From Burkholderiales bacterium 8X (lineage in GTDB: Bacteria > Pseudomonadota > Gammaproteobacteria > Burkholderiales > Burkholderiaceae_C), in the NCBI GenBank assembly GCA_902506565.1, contig LR732703.1, forward strand, positions 4,296,883 through 4,360,882: a stretch of DNA of 64,000 bases, given 5' to 3'. Under the pieces are notes generated by a model. That model searched no databases, was not told the origin of the DNA, and was given only the letters and a program-made list of their open reading frames with translations. This document shows, piece by piece, positions 29,816 through 38,917 of the stretch. How positions within the stretch are numbered: the stretch's first letter is position 1; every line of letters starts with the position of its first letter. Made by a program: the position numbers and the translations under genes.

Positions 29816-30289
29816 TCAGCGCGGCGCTACCGGGCCCGGCGCCGCCGCATCGGTGACGAAACCGATGCGAGCGAGGCCCGCCTTGTTGGCAATGCCCATC
29901 AGCTCGACCACGCGGCCATAAGACACCGAGCGGTCCGCCCGCAACTGCACCTCGGTGTCTCGGTTCGCCGTTGCTGCCTGCTGCAGCCGTGCGGACAGCT
30001 CCTCGACGCCGACGGGCTGGTCGTTGAAGAACACGTCGCCCTTCGCGTCGACCACCACGCTCACGAACCGCGGCGTGTCGCTCGATTGCCCGGCATCGCT
30101 TCGCGGCAGGTCGAGCTTGATCGAACTCGCCATCAAGGGCGCGGTGATGATGAAGATGACCAGCAGCACCAGCATCACGTCGACCAGGGGCGTCACGTTG
30201 ATGTCCGACATCGGCCGCTGGCCGCCGCCGCCGACCGCCCGGCCGCCACTGCCTGCATGGTTTCCAAGCGAGGTGCGACCGAAGGCCAT
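29816..30289 (-). CDS. exbD: ExbD/TolR-type biopolymer transport protein
   Basis: Inner-membrane partner of ExbB; together they convert the proton gradient into force for TonB. 157 aa, typical. A short cytoplasmic Gly-rich N-terminus (GSGGRAVGGGGQ) leads to the family motif MSDINVTPLVDVMLVLLVIF, whose single helix carries the proton-relay Asp (PLVDVML). A periplasmic domain follows (VSVVVDAKGDVFFNDQPV, VQLRADRSVSYGRVVELMGI). It lies 11 bases after exbB. No tonB gene is adjacent, so ExbBD may serve a TonB encoded elsewhere, for instance for the receptor at the left edge. A TolR role is the alternative, but no tol-pal genes are present. Confidence 0.92.
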   Translation of the reverse strand: MAFGRTSLGNHAGSGGRAVGGGGQRPMSDINVTPLVDVMLVLLVIFIITAPLMASSIKLDLPRSDAGQSSDTPRFVSVVVDAKGDVFFNDQPVGVEELSARLQQAATANRDTEVQLRADRSVSYGRVVELMGIANKAGLARIGFVTDAAAPGPVAPR

Positions 30290-30300
30290 CCCGTTTCCGA

Positions 30301-31020
30301 TCAGACCGGCATCGGCCGCGCGGGTCGCAAGGGCGGCTCCGCCTTGGCACTCGCCTCGGCGGCCATCTGCAGCAGGTCGTGCGCGAAGCCTTCGAGTTCG
30401 GCCTCGATGCGGCCGACCACCCGGCCGAAGACGTTGTACGCGAGCACCGCCGGAATCGCGACCGCGAGGCCGAAGGCGGTCATGACGAGCGCTTCGCCGA
30501 CCGGCCCCGCCACCTTGTCGATCGTGAAGCCGCCGGCTTCGGTCGCGATGCCGGCAAGGGCGTGGTAGATGCCCCAGACCGTACCGAGCAAGCCGACGAA
30601 GGGCGCGGTGGCGCCCACGGTCGCGAGCAGGATCTGGCCGGATTGGAGCCGCCGCAGCGCACCGTGCAGCGCATCCCGCAAGGCGCGGGTGAGACGGCTC
30701 GAAAGGTCTCCGGCGCTCCCCAGGGTGCCGCGATGGCCCTGGGTCGAGTCGCCGGCGAGCTGCGATACCTGCCGCAGCGCGCTGACCGCGGGCAGCACCA
30801 GGAAGCTTCGATCGAAGGATTGCAGGCGGGCCTCCGCATCGTCGAGCGTGGCGGATTGCCAGAAGGCCGCGATGCTGCGCATGACCGAAGCCGTGCCGCC
30901 GCGCAGCATCCAGGCCTTCCAGAAGACCACCACCCAGCTCGCCACCGACATCGCGAACAGCAGCGCAGCGACCGCCCGGCTCACGAGATCGCCCTTCGAC
31001 AGGAGGTCGAGCGCGCTCAT
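30301..31020 (-). CDS. exbB: MotA/TolQ/ExbB proton-channel protein
   Basis: Proton-channel subunit of 239 aa. Three membrane segments can be seen: residues 13-33 (VSRAVAALLFAMSVASWVVVFW), and a pair around LATVGATAPFVGLLGTVWGIYHAL and GEALVMTAFGLAVAIPAVLAYNVF. The motif ATVGATAPFVGLLGTVWGI is the hallmark of the family. The C-terminus is cytoplasmic and basic. It is followed closely by exbD and preceded 33 bases upstream by dapB, on the same strand. Confidence 0.94.
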   Translation of the reverse strand: MSALDLLSKGDLVSRAVAALLFAMSVASWVVVFWKAWMLRGGTASVMRSIAAFWQSATLDDAEARLQSFDRSFLVLPAVSALRQVSQLAGDSTQGHRGTLGSAGDLSSRLTRALRDALHGALRRLQSGQILLATVGATAPFVGLLGTVWGIYHALAGIATEAGGFTIDKVAGPVGEALVMTAFGLAVAIPAVLAYNVFGRVVGRIEAELEGFAHDLLQMAAEASAKAEPPLRPARPMPV

Positions 31021-31053
31021 CGCAGGCGGTTCGCGGGTTTCATCGAGGCCGGA

Positions 31054-31887
31054 TCAGCGCAGGCCCAGCACGTCGAACATGTCGAAGAGGCCGCGCTCCT
31101 TGTTCGCCAGGAAGCGAACCGCCCGCAGGCTGCCCTGCGCATAGGTGGAACGGCTGGCCGACTTGTGCGTGATCTCGATGCGCTCGCCGGTGCCCGCGAA
31201 AAGCACCGTGTGGTCGCCGACGATGTCGCCGCCGCGGATGGTCGCGAAGCCGATGCTCGAAGGATCGCGCTCGCCGGTCACGCCTTCGCGGGCGAACACC
31301 GCGCACTCTTTCAGGTCGCGGCCCAGCGCCTTGGCGATGACCTCGCCCATCTTGAGCGCGGTGCCCGAAGGCGCATCGACCTTGTGGCGATGGTGAGCCT
31401 CGATGACCTCGATGTCATAGCCGGTCGAAAGCGCCTTGGCTGCCATCTCGAGCAGCTTGAAGGTGACGTTGACGCCGACGCTCATGTTCGGCGCCATCAC
31501 GATCGCGATGTCTTCGGCCGCGGCGGCGATCTCGGCCTTTTGCGCATCGCTGAAGCCGGTAGTGCCGATCACCATCTGCACGCCGAGCCGGCGGCAGGCG
31601 GCGAGATGCGCCATGGTGCCTTCTGGGCGCGTGAAGTCGATCAGGACCTGGGAGCCGGCGAGACCGGCGTCGAGCTCGCCCACGATGCGCACGCCGGTCG
31701 CAAGGCCGAGTGCAGCGCCGGCGTCGGTTCCGAGCGCAGGGCTTTCGGGTTGGTCGAGCGCGCCGGCCAGGCCCAGGTCGCCCGAAGCCTGCACGGCTTC
31801 GATCAGCATGCGGCCCATGCGGCCGGACGCGCCGGCGATCGCGACCCGGCGCGAGGCGGCCTGCGAGGTGAGACGAGGATCGGTCAT
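31054..31887 (-). CDS. dapB: 4-Hydroxy-tetrahydrodipicolinate reductase
   Basis: NAD(P)H-dependent step of the diaminopimelate/lysine pathway, feeding peptidoglycan. 277 aa from the ATG at 31887 ([19 protein letters not shown]); a 14-codon longer frame exists but does not look like DapB. The dinucleotide-binding loop GASGRMG is at 19-25, and the catalytic segment [15 protein letters not shown] at 162-175 contains the His pair and Lys168. The C-terminus ends in [15 protein letters not shown], as usual. bamE lies upstream with a 69-base gap and exbB 33 bases downstream. Confidence 0.97.
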   Translation of the reverse strand: MTDPRLTSQAASRRVAIAGASGRMGRMLIEAVQASGDLGLAGALDQPESPALGTDAGAALGLATGVRIVGELDAGLAGSQVLIDFTRPEGTMAHLAACRRLGVQMVIGTTGFSDAQKAEIAAAAEDIAIVMAPNMSVGVNVTFKLLEMAAKALSTGYDIEVIEAHHRHKVDAPSGTALKMGEVIAKALGRDLKECAVFAREGVTGERDPSSIGFATIRGGDIVGDHTVLFAGTGERIEITHKSASRSTYAQGSLRAVRFLANKERGLFDMFDVLGLR

Positions 31888-31956
31888 GGCGGAGTCGAAA
31901 GGAAGTCGATCAGGCGAGGCGCGTCGCAACCTCCCGGCGCGGCCGCAAGGGCTTTT

Positions 31957-32526
31957 TTAGCGACCGGATTCGAGCGGCGGATAGCTGGGAGGAAGCGGAC
32001 GCTGCGTGCCCGTGCCGTTGCCGGCGGCCGCGTCGGCCTTGTCGTCGGCGGCCTTGCGGTCGTCGAACTTCTTGAGCTGGTCTTCGGTGGCCTCGAGCTG
32101 CGGAACCTTGCCGCTGCGCTTGCGAGCGTCGAGTGCGGCGACGAATTCTTCTTCGCTCGGCATCTGGTCGCCGACGAAGCGCTCCAGCGTCTCGCCCTTG
32201 AAGAAGAGCGTGAGGCGGCGCTGCTGCGGCTCGACGCCCTGGCGGCGGATGGTGAAGACGTAGTCCCAGCGATCGGAATGGAAGACGTCGGTGAGGAGCG
32301 ACGTGCCGATGATCTCGCGGACCTGCTGGCGGGACATGCCGGGCTTGAGCGCGTCGACCTGTTCCTTGGAAACGAAGTTGCCCTGGACGACCTCGACCTT
32401 GTACGGCGTGATGGCGGTGAGCGCTGCGCGTGAACGTTCGGTGACGCTGTTGCAGGCGACGAGCCCGAGGCTGGCGGCGGCGATGCCGGCAAGCATGCAG
32501 AGTCGACGAAGGTGGATGACGGGCAT
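31957..32526 (-). CDS. bamE: Outer-membrane protein assembly factor BamE (OmlA/SmpA)
   Basis: Lipoprotein of the BAM complex that inserts outer-membrane barrels. 189 aa from the ATG at 32526; the frame continues upstream antisense to fur but is not coding there. The signal peptide ends in the lipobox LVAC with the lipidated Cys25. The SmpA/OmlA fold follows: [28 protein letters not shown] (shortened: [18 protein letters not shown]), [18 protein letters not shown] and [13 protein letters not shown]. The C-terminus is extended and Pro-rich ([17 protein letters not shown]), common in Burkholderiales BamE. It is divergent from fur, the usual arrangement in this order. Confidence 0.95.
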   Translation of the reverse strand: MPVIHLRRLCMLAGIAAASLGLVACNSVTERSRAALTAITPYKVEVVQGNFVSKEQVDALKPGMSRQQVREIIGTSLLTDVFHSDRWDYVFTIRRQGVEPQQRRLTLFFKGETLERFVGDQMPSEEEFVAALDARKRSGKVPQLEATEDQLKKFDDRKAADDKADAAAGNGTGTQRPLPPSYPPLESGR

Positions 32527-32622
32527 GGGCGCGGGGCCTCTTGGAGGTGGCGATATGATCGGGCGATTGTAGCGGCTGGCCCCTTCGGAGGGCCTCCGCG
32601 GGAGGAGAGGCGCAGGAGCATC
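32527..32622. promoter_or_regulatory. Divergent bamE/fur promoter region
   Basis: This 96-base region must hold both promoters. TACAAT on the minus strand (32571-32566) is a fair -10 for bamE and TATGAT on the + strand (32554-32559) a fair -10 for fur; no good -35 element pairs with either. A purine-rich GGAGGAGAGG and an AGGAG just before the ATG serve fur translation. No clear Fur-box palindrome was seen. Confidence 0.35.
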
Positions 32623-33042
32623 ATGGCCAACATCGACGAACTCAAGAGCACCGGCCTCAAGGCCACCTTGCCCCGCCTCAAGATCCTCGAGATCTTCCAG
32701 GCCGGCGGCCAGCGGCACATGACCGCCGAAGACGTCTACCGGGTCTTGCTCAACGACCATTCGGACATCGGCCTCGCCACGGTCTACCGGGTTCTCACCC
32801 AGTTCGAGCAGGCCGGCATCCTGGAGCGCAGCCACTTCGAAAGCGGCAAGGCGGTCTACGAACTCAACGAAGGCAAGCACCACGACCACCTGATCTGCAC
32901 CTCTTGCGGCCGGGTCGAGGAGTTCTACGACCCCGAGATCGAAAGCCGCCAGCAGATCGTGTCGCAGGAAAAAGGCTGGATCCTGCAGGACCACGCCATG
33001 TCGCTCTATGGCCTCTGCGGCGACTGCGTGCAGAAGCGCTGA
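32623..33042 (+). CDS. fur: Ferric uptake regulator
   Basis: Fe2+-responsive transcriptional repressor. 139 aa from the ATG at 32623, with AGGAG a few bases upstream. The DNA-binding wing-helix part contains [25 protein letters not shown] and [19 protein letters not shown]. The metal sites are visible: [22 protein letters not shown] with the His cluster HHDH, the first zinc pair CTSCG, and the second pair in LCGDCVQKR at the end. It probably controls iron-uptake genes such as the TonB receptor at the left edge. hprK converges 9 bases downstream. Confidence 0.97.
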   Translation: MANIDELKSTGLKATLPRLKILEIFQAGGQRHMTAEDVYRVLLNDHSDIGLATVYRVLTQFEQAGILERSHFESGKAVYELNEGKHHDHLICTSCGRVEEFYDPEIESRQQIVSQEKGWILQDHAMSLYGLCGDCVQKR

Positions 33043-33051
33043 ACCCGCCGC

Positions 33052-34011
33052 CTAGTTGTCGACCCGGGCGCTTTCGAGCGCCTTGTGATGCCGGGCGACG
33101 AACTCGGCGTACGTGTCGATGCCGCGCAACTGCAGGATGGTGTTGCGAACCGCCGCTTCCACCAGCACGGCGATGTTCCGCCCGGCCACCACCTGGATGA
33201 TCACCTTGCGCACCGGGATGCCCAGCACCTCCTGCGTGAGCGGCGTGGACGGCATGCGCTCGTAGTCGCGCTCGAAGCTGTCGCGCCGCACCAAATGGAC
33301 GATCAGCTTGAGCCGCATCTTCCGGCGCACCGCGGTCTCGCCGAAGATCGCGCGGATATCGAGCAGGCCGATGCCGCGCACCTCGAGCAGGTTCTGCAGC
33401 AGCTCGGGGCAGCGCCCTTCGAGCGTCGCCTGGTTGATGCGATAGAGGTCCACCACGTCGTCCGCCACCAGCCCGTTGCCGCGCGAAATCAGCTCCAGGC
33501 CCAGCTCGCTCTTGCCGAGGCCCGACTCGCCGGTGATCATCACGCCGAGGCCCAGGATGTCCATGAACACGCCATGCATCGACGTGCGTTCGGCGAAGTG
33601 CTTCGACAGGTAGGCCCGCAGCAGGTCGATGACGAAAGCCGACGACTCCTTGGTCGAGAACAGCGGCAGCTGTGCGCGTTCGCAAATCGACAGCAGCTGG
33701 TCCGGCGCCGCTTCCCCGTCTGCCAGCACCAGCATCGGCGGCTCGAGCGTCACGATGCGGGCGACGCGACGTTCGCAATCCGCGGCGGTGCCGCGGGTCA
33801 GGTAGGCGACCTCGCGAGAACCCATGATCTGGACGCGGTACGGGTGGATGTAATTGAGGTAACCAACCAAGTCGGCGGCCGACTCCGCCCGGCTGATGAC
33901 GTCCGGATCGAACTGGCGCTCGGAGGCGCCGAGCCCGGCGAGCCATTCCCAGCGCAGGTTGGCGCGGAACTCCTCGAACATCGCATCGGCGCTGATGACG
34001 TTGGGCTTCAT
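33052..34011 (-). CDS. hprK: HPr kinase/phosphorylase
   Basis: Bifunctional enzyme that phosphorylates and dephosphorylates HPr on Ser46; in Proteobacteria it belongs to the regulatory, incomplete PTS. 319 aa. The P-loop GESGLGKS is at 161-168, a conserved His146 lies in MHGVF, and the HprK signature [10 protein letters not shown] is at 210-219. The C-terminal helix region contains [20 protein letters not shown]. ptsN lies upstream on the same strand with a 157-base gap that includes a 13-bp tandem repeat, so the two genes may be separately regulated. Confidence 0.96.
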   Translation of the reverse strand: MKPNVISADAMFEEFRANLRWEWLAGLGASERQFDPDVISRAESAADLVGYLNYIHPYRVQIMGSREVAYLTRGTAADCERRVARIVTLEPPMLVLADGEAAPDQLLSICERAQLPLFSTKESSAFVIDLLRAYLSKHFAERTSMHGVFMDILGLGVMITGESGLGKSELGLELISRGNGLVADDVVDLYRINQATLEGRCPELLQNLLEVRGIGLLDIRAIFGETAVRRKMRLKLIVHLVRRDSFERDYERMPSTPLTQEVLGIPVRKVIIQVVAGRNIAVLVEAAVRNTILQLRGIDTYAEFVARHHKALESARVDN

Positions 34012-34068
34012 GGATGGTGGTCAGGGATGGCGGATGGGTTGGCCGCTGGAAGCTGAGGACCGGCTACC

Positions 34069-34119
34069 GCAACTCGCGATGGCAACTCGCGATGGCAACT
34101 CGCGATGGCAATCACGATG
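34069..34119 (+). repeat. 13-bp tandem repeat between ptsN and hprK
   Basis: Three perfect copies of GCAACTCGCGATG (34069-34081, 34082-34094, 34095-34107) and a degenerate fourth copy, GCAATCACGATG (34108-34119). It lies between the ptsN stop and the hprK start, in the probable leader or promoter of hprK. Confidence 0.9.
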
Positions 34120-34168
34120 CCTATACGCAAGGGCAACGAGACGGCGCTTGAACACGGCCCGCGGCCGT

Positions 34169-34639
34169 TCAGGCGACCTGCGGCGCCGATTGCCAGCCAG
34201 CAATCAGGGCATGAAGCTGTTCTGCGTCGGAGCTGGACTTGATCTGCTCCCGCAGCGCGGTGTCGCTCAGCAGTTCGGCGATTTCGGAAAGGATTTCGAG
34301 ATGCTTCTGGGTGGCGGCCTCGGGCACCAGCAGAAAAATGAGCAGCACCACCGGTTGTTCGTCCGGCGCATCGAAACCGATGGCCCTTGCCAGCTGGAAC
34401 ACGGCGGCCATCGGCGACTTCAAACCCTTGATGCGGCCGTGGGGAATGGCGACCCCGTGGCCGAGCCCGGTGGAACCGAGGCGCTCGCGCGCGAAAAGGC
34501 TGTCGGTGATGAGGGCGCGGGGAAGGCGGTGCAGGTTCTCGAACAGCAGGCCGGCTTCTTCGAAAGCACGCTTCTTGCTGGTGGCGTCGACGCTCACGAG
34601 CACTTGAGCGGGCGGCAGGATGGACGCGAGTCGATTCAT
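34169..34639 (-). CDS. ptsN: Nitrogen-regulatory PTS protein EIIA-Ntr
   Basis: Phosphocarrier of the nitrogen-related PTS, regulating K+ uptake and carbon/nitrogen balance by protein contact rather than sugar transport. 156 aa, typical. The PTS EIIA type-2 fold is seen in MNRLASILPPAQVLVSVDATSK (N-terminal NRLASILPPAQV), RERLGSTGLGHGVAIPHGR with active-site His67 and IFLLVPEAATQKHLEILSEIAELL. It lies downstream of hpf, separated by an intrinsic terminator. Presence of a Kup transporter in the same window fits the known link of EIIA-Ntr to potassium physiology, though no direct connection is shown. Confidence 0.96.
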   Translation of the reverse strand: MNRLASILPPAQVLVSVDATSKKRAFEEAGLLFENLHRLPRALITDSLFARERLGSTGLGHGVAIPHGRIKGLKSPMAAVFQLARAIGFDAPDEQPVVLLIFLLVPEAATQKHLEILSEIAELLSDTALREQIKSSSDAEQLHALIAGWQSAPQVA

Positions 34640-34674
34640 GTTGATGCGGGGCGGGGGCGATTATGCACCCGCGT

Positions 34675-34709
34675 CGCAAAAAGCAAAGGGCCGCTGTCGG
34701 GCGGCCCTT
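34675..34709 (-). terminator. Intrinsic terminator of hpf
   Basis: On the minus strand AAGGGCCGC (34709-34701) pairs with GCGGCCCTT (34694-34686) around a 6-base loop, followed by TGCTTTTTG. It lies 24 bases past the hpf stop and upstream of ptsN. Confidence 0.8.
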
Positions 34710-34732
34710 GGATGCGGAATTGGATCACGCTT

Positions 34733-35062
34733 CTACATGATTCGCTTGGGCGCGGCGTGATGATGGTCCTGCAGGCGATCCTTGTGGCGCACCACCTGGC
34801 GATCGAGCTTGTCGACCAGATCGTCGACGGCGGCATAGAGATCAGCGTGACTCGACTCGGCGAACATGTCGTTGCCCTTGACGTGGATGTTGCACTCCGC
34901 GCGTTGGCGACGCTCCTTTTCCTTCTGCTTCTCCACCGTGAGGATCACCTTCACGTCGACCACCTGGTCGAAGTGCCGGGTGATCCGGTCCAGCTTGCTG
35001 GTGACATAGCTTCGCAGGGCTGGGGTGACGTCGAGATGATGACCGCTGATCGTCAAATTCAT
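34733..35062 (-). CDS. hpf: Ribosome hibernation-promoting factor, short form
   Basis: Binds the 30S decoding region and helps form inactive ribosome dimers in stationary phase. 109 aa from the ATG at 35062 ([20 protein letters not shown]), with AGGTCAT before it giving only a modest Shine-Dalgarno match. Family landmarks are [37 protein letters not shown] and [17 protein letters not shown]. It is the short HPF type without the C-terminal dimerisation domain. In many Proteobacteria rpoN precedes hpf; here a helicase gene and a 384-base gap do, and a terminator-like hairpin lies 26 bases before the start codon. Confidence 0.95.
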   Translation of the reverse strand: MNLTISGHHLDVTPALRSYVTSKLDRITRHFDQVVDVKVILTVEKQKEKERRQRAECNIHVKGNDMFAESSHADLYAAVDDLVDKLDRQVVRHKDRLQDHHHAAPKRIM

Positions 35063-35446
35063 GAATGACCTCCGGGACTGACGGTTGAAAAAAGCCGTGG
35101 CTCCAGGCCAGAGCACGGCCGGCGGGAAAAAGAAAACGAAAAAGAAAAATAGGAAATGGGAGACGGGTTCGAGGAATCGGGTCGGGAAGAACGATGCGAT
35201 GAGGGTGGAAGAAGCAACTTCGCCATCGGGCGTTGCGGGGAGCGTCGGTCCACTATGCCCACCGACAACCAAGAATGCAATGCCTTCCGGCCTTGCTGGC
35301 GGCCAGGGCGCCCGCAGGGGCTGCAGTTGCTCCTCGATTGATAGCACGGAGCGACGCGTCGATGCGGACCCGGCAGGCGCTTAGAACCTTCGTAGCCCTC
35401 CGAAAAAACCCCTCCGACCCTTCGGGCCACAAGGAATGATTTCCGG
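35063..35446. other. 384-base intergenic region between the helicase gene and hpf
   Basis: No gene is supported here; the frames that cross it have no protein-like character. It contains the 3' end of the helicase transcript (a weak 5-bp stem, GGCCC-GAA-GGGTC, then GGAGGGGTTTTTT on the minus strand near 35403-35435), a polypurine tract on the + strand (about 35125-35157, mostly A/G) and a hairpin with T6 next to the hpf start (35088-35119). The hpf promoter must lie in this region, but no convincing -35/-10 pair was found. Confidence 0.6.
35088..35119 (-). terminator. Terminator-like hairpin just upstream of the hpf start codon
   Basis: On the minus strand GCCGTG (35119-35114) pairs with CACGGC (35099-35094), extended by CTC/GAG with a bulge, and is followed directly by TTTTTT (35093-35088). 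This is a proper intrinsic-terminator shape only 26 bases before the hpf ATG, so it may attenuate hpf, or end transcripts arriving from the helicase gene. Confidence 0.6.
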
Positions 35447-37630
35447 TCAGCGCCAGGCGGCGCGCATCCGGCTCAGGAGGTCGATCGTGGCGGCGGGCGG
35501 CTTGACGGCCGGCGGACGCTCGGGCGCCGGCGGCCAGGTCTGCTGCTCGAACCGGTGCAGGTCGCCTGCCGCGATGAAGCGGGTGCGTCCGGCATATAGG
35601 TGGCGATCGCCGCGGGCGCTTTGCTGCGTGACGTAGAAGCGCTGCGGCACCAGCAGGTGCAGGTGATCCTTGGCCCGGGTCATCGCCACGTAGAGCAGGC
35701 GGCGCTCTTCTTCCAGTTCCTGGTTGCCCTGTGCGACATCCGCGGGAATGCAGCCGTCCACCACGTTGAGCACGTGGACCGACGTCCATTCCTGGCCCTT
35801 GGCGGAGTGGATGGTCGAGAGGATCAGGTAGTCCTCGTCTAGCAGGGGCGGGCCCGGCCGGTCGCTGGTCGCCTCCGGCGGATCGAGCGTGAGTTCGGTC
35901 AGGAAGCGCTCGCGCGAGCCGTAGCCGGAGGCGAGGCGGGCGAGCTGCTCGACATCGCCGCGGCGAAGTCCCGCGTCGTCATGCAAGCGTTCGAGGTGCG
36001 GGATGTACCAGGCCAGCGCGAGGTCCATGTCGGCCGGCCAGGCGAGCGCCGGCGAGCGCAGCGCCTGGAAGGCTTCCGCGAAGCGCGCCCATTCGGCCCG
36101 CGCTGTGGGCGGCGGCACGAAGGCGCGCAGCGCCTCGCACGGATCGCCAGCCTGGTCCATCGCTTCGAGCAGGCGCGTCGACGTCGCCGGACCGATGCCG
36201 GGAATCAACTGCGTCACCCGGAAGCCGGCCATCCGTCCGCGCGGGTTCTCGGCGAAACGCAGGATCGCCAGCAGGTCCTTGACATGCGATGCCTCCAGGA
36301 ACTTGAGGCCGCCGTACTTCACGAACGGGATGTTGCGCCGCGCGAGTTCGAGCTCCAGCGCCGCGCTGTGCGCCGAGGTGCGGAACAGGACCGCCTGCGA
36401 CTTGAGCGGCAAGCCGCCTTCGCGATGCGCGAGCACCTTGTCGGCGACGAAGGTCGCCTGTTGCGCCTCGTCCGGCACCAGCACCAGTTGCGGCCGACCG
36501 GCGGAAGGCTTGTCGGTCCACAAGGTCTTGGCGTGCCGCTCGGCGGCCGCTGCGATGACCGCGTTGGAGACATCGAGGATCGGCTGGGTCGAGCGGTAGT
36601 TGCGCTCCAGCGTGACGATGCGGGCTTCGACCGGCACCGGCCCCTCGCCCGAAACGCGCGCGAACTGGTTCGGAAAATCGAGGATGTTGCGCACGGTCGC
36701 GCCGCGAAAGGCGTAGATCGATTGCGCATCGTCGCCGACCACCGTCACGCCGCGCCCATCCGGCTTGAGCTTCAGGAGGATGGCGGACTGCAGCAGGTTG
36801 GTGTCCTGGTACTCGTCGACCAGCACGTGGTCGAAGCGCGCGCCGACATGTTCCGCCAGCTCCGGCTGCGCCAGCATGCCGGCCCAGTAGAGCAGCAGAT
36901 CGTCGTAGTCGAGCACCCGTTGGGCCTGCTTGGCTTCGACGTAGCCGGCGAACAGGCGCCTGAGCTCCGCCTCCCATTCGGCGCACCACGGAAACGCGTC
37001 TTTCAGTACCTCGGCGAGTGGCGCGCAGGTGTTGACCGCGCGCGAATAGATCGAAAGGCAGGTGCCCTTGCGCGGGAAGCGCCGGGTGGTTTCGGCCAGG
37101 CCGATGTCGTTGCGCACCAGGCCCATCAGGTCCTCGGCATCGCCGCGATCGTGGATCGTGAAGTTCGGGTCGAGCCCGATCTGCGCCGCGTACTCGCGCA
37201 GCAGCCGTGCGCCGACCCCGTGGAAGGTGCCGGCCCACGGCAGCGCGGGTGGCGCGTCGCTTCGGAGCCCCAGCACCCGCGCCACCACGCGGCCGGCGCG
37301 GCGTTCCATCTCCTGTGCGGCGCGGCGGGAGAAGGTGAGCAGCAGGATGCGCTGGGGATCGGCGCCGGACGCGATCAGGTGGGCGACCCGGTGCGCCAGC
37401 GTGCTGGTCTTGCCGGAACCGGCGCCGGCGATCACCAGCAACGGACGGGCATCGGGCGCGGCCTGCCCGACCGCGGTACCGACGCCATGCTCCACCGCGG
37501 CACGCTGCGCATCGTTGAGGGTCGACAGCGCGGCTTCGAGGCGTTCGGCCTGGGTTCGAGGCTGCAATGGAACGGGCTGACGGATGTCGGTGCCCGCCAT
37601 CGGCAGGTCAGGTTGGGCGACGCGCTGCAT
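35447..37630 (-). CDS. UvrD/Rep-family ATP-dependent 3'-5' DNA helicase
   Basis: Superfamily 1A helicase of 727 aa from the ATG at 37630 (MQRVAQPDLP); an ATG at 37744 would add 38 residues of unlikely sequence and one at 37600 would be 10 shorter. All SF1 motifs are present: Walker A AGAGSGKT (68-75), LLTFSRRAAQEM, the DExx box VDEYQDTN, GDDAQSIYAFRGA, LERNYRST, STIHSAKGQEW and EERRLLYVAMTRAKDHL. The C-terminus is short and lacks the Tudor-like domain of UvrD or PcrA. It may act in repair or restart of replication forks, but it is not the housekeeping UvrD for certain, so I give no symbol. It diverges from corA across 236 bases. Confidence 0.93.
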   Translation of the reverse strand: MQRVAQPDLPMAGTDIRQPVPLQPRTQAERLEAALSTLNDAQRAAVEHGVGTAVGQAAPDARPLLVIAGAGSGKTSTLAHRVAHLIASGADPQRILLLTFSRRAAQEMERRAGRVVARVLGLRSDAPPALPWAGTFHGVGARLLREYAAQIGLDPNFTIHDRGDAEDLMGLVRNDIGLAETTRRFPRKGTCLSIYSRAVNTCAPLAEVLKDAFPWCAEWEAELRRLFAGYVEAKQAQRVLDYDDLLLYWAGMLAQPELAEHVGARFDHVLVDEYQDTNLLQSAILLKLKPDGRGVTVVGDDAQSIYAFRGATVRNILDFPNQFARVSGEGPVPVEARIVTLERNYRSTQPILDVSNAVIAAAAERHAKTLWTDKPSAGRPQLVLVPDEAQQATFVADKVLAHREGGLPLKSQAVLFRTSAHSAALELELARRNIPFVKYGGLKFLEASHVKDLLAILRFAENPRGRMAGFRVTQLIPGIGPATSTRLLEAMDQAGDPCEALRAFVPPPTARAEWARFAEAFQALRSPALAWPADMDLALAWYIPHLERLHDDAGLRRGDVEQLARLASGYGSRERFLTELTLDPPEATSDRPGPPLLDEDYLILSTIHSAKGQEWTSVHVLNVVDGCIPADVAQGNQELEEERRLLYVAMTRAKDHLHLLVPQRFYVTQQSARGDRHLYAGRTRFIAAGDLHRFEQQTWPPAPERPPAVKPPAATIDLLSRMRAAWR

Positions 37631-37866
37631 GCCTTCGACTTTACTGGATGTCCATCCAGATGACGAGCGCCGCGGCCGCCGAAGCACCGCCTGCCGAGAA
37701 GGCCCCGACAACGGCCCGATGCCATAATCGCGCCTCGCTGACACCGGAGACTCTGCATGGACAACGTGCCGCCTCGGCAGCTTTCAACTCCCGGGTGACG
37801 TGCTGTTGGCAAGGGATTTGAAAGCGCCCCCCAACCTTGCCCAACCCACCCATTCCGGAGTGAGCC

Positions 37867-38856
37867 ATGCTCAATATCTTCACGCTCGCCGCCGGGCGCC
37901 TCGTCCAGGAAGAAATCGAAGCGCTCGAGGAGCTGTCCCGCTTCCAGCCCATCTGGGTCGATCTCGAATCGCCCACCCTCGAAGAAAAGCGCTGGGTCAA
38001 GCAGTACTACGGCCTCTCCATCCCCGAGGACGCGATGGACGAGGACATCGAGGAATCCGCCCGCTTCTACGAGGAAGACAACGGCGAGCTGCACATTCGA
38101 AGCGATTTCCTGATCGACGATGACGAGAACGCGCGCTCGGTCCGGGTGGCTTTCATCCTCAACCAGCACAACGCCGAGCTGCGCAGCCGCGGCGTGCTGT
38201 TCTCGATCCACGACGAAGACATCCCCGTCTTCCGGCTCCTGCGAATGCGGGCGCGCCGGGCGCCCGGTCTCATCGAGGATGCCAAGGAAGTACTGCTGAA
38301 GCTCTTCGACGCCGACGCCGAATACTCGGCCGACACGCTCGAGAACATCTATGACGAACTCGAGGTCGCCGGCAAGAAGGTGCTCGAAGGCAACGTCAGC
38401 GACGAATTGGCCGGCGAGGTGCTGGCCGCCATCGCCCGGCAGGAAGACTTGAACGGCCGCATTCGACGCAATGTGATGGACACCCGGCGCGCGGTCAGCT
38501 TCATGATGCGCAGCCGAATGCTCAACGCCGAGCAGTTCGAGGAAGCGCGCCAGATCCTGCGCGACATCGAATCGCTCGACAACCACACCGCGTTCCTCTT
38601 CGACAAGATCAACTTCCTGATGGATGCGACCGTCGGTTTCATCAACATCAACCAGAACAAGACCATCAAGATCTTTTCGGTCGCCAGCGTCGCGCTGCTG
38701 CCGCCCACGTTGATCGCCAGCATCTACGGGATGAACATGCAATTTCCCGAGCTGCAGGTGCTGGGAACCGCCGGCTATCCCTACGTGCTCGCGCTGATGG
38801 CGGCAAGCGCGCTGGGGCCGATGTGGTACTTCCGGCGACGCGGGTGGCTCAAATAA
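37867..38856 (+). CDS. corA: Magnesium/cobalt transport protein CorA
   Basis: Homopentameric Mg2+ channel of the inner membrane. 329 aa. The long acidic cytoplasmic funnel (ISIPEDAMDEDIEES-like LSIPEDAMDEDIEESARF) is followed by the stalk helix ending NQNKTIKIFSVASVALLPPTL. The signature YGMNM is at 287-291, after the first helix, and the second helix is YVLALMAASALGPMWYF, with a basic tail RRRGWLK. The ATG is preceded by GGAG at good spacing. The 5' gap (37631-37866) contains CATAAT (37723-37728) as a possible -10 element, without a clear -35, and no recognised Mg2+ riboswitch. Confidence 0.96.
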   Translation: MLNIFTLAAGRLVQEEIEALEELSRFQPIWVDLESPTLEEKRWVKQYYGLSIPEDAMDEDIEESARFYEEDNGELHIRSDFLIDDDENARSVRVAFILNQHNAELRSRGVLFSIHDEDIPVFRLLRMRARRAPGLIEDAKEVLLKLFDADAEYSADTLENIYDELEVAGKKVLEGNVSDELAGEVLAAIARQEDLNGRIRRNVMDTRRAVSFMMRSRMLNAEQFEEARQILRDIESLDNHTAFLFDKINFLMDATVGFININQNKTIKIFSVASVALLPPTLIASIYGMNMQFPELQVLGTAGYPYVLALMAASALGPMWYFRRRGWLK

Positions 38857-38917
38857 CGAGGATCAGCCGATTGCTCGCGGCGCGGCGAATGCGCCACGGT
38901 CTTCGGGTTGCTCCGAC

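Noticed and set aside
35063-35347. N-terminal extension of hpf to 35347
   Set aside because: The frame is open, but the added part is a run of Phe and Pro from a polypurine tract and crosses a terminator hairpin; the ATG at 35062 gives the normal HPF N-terminus.
35063-35446. Sigma-54 promoter for hpf
   Set aside because: GG and GC doublets exist (GGCATTGCA) but not at the required 10-base spacing.
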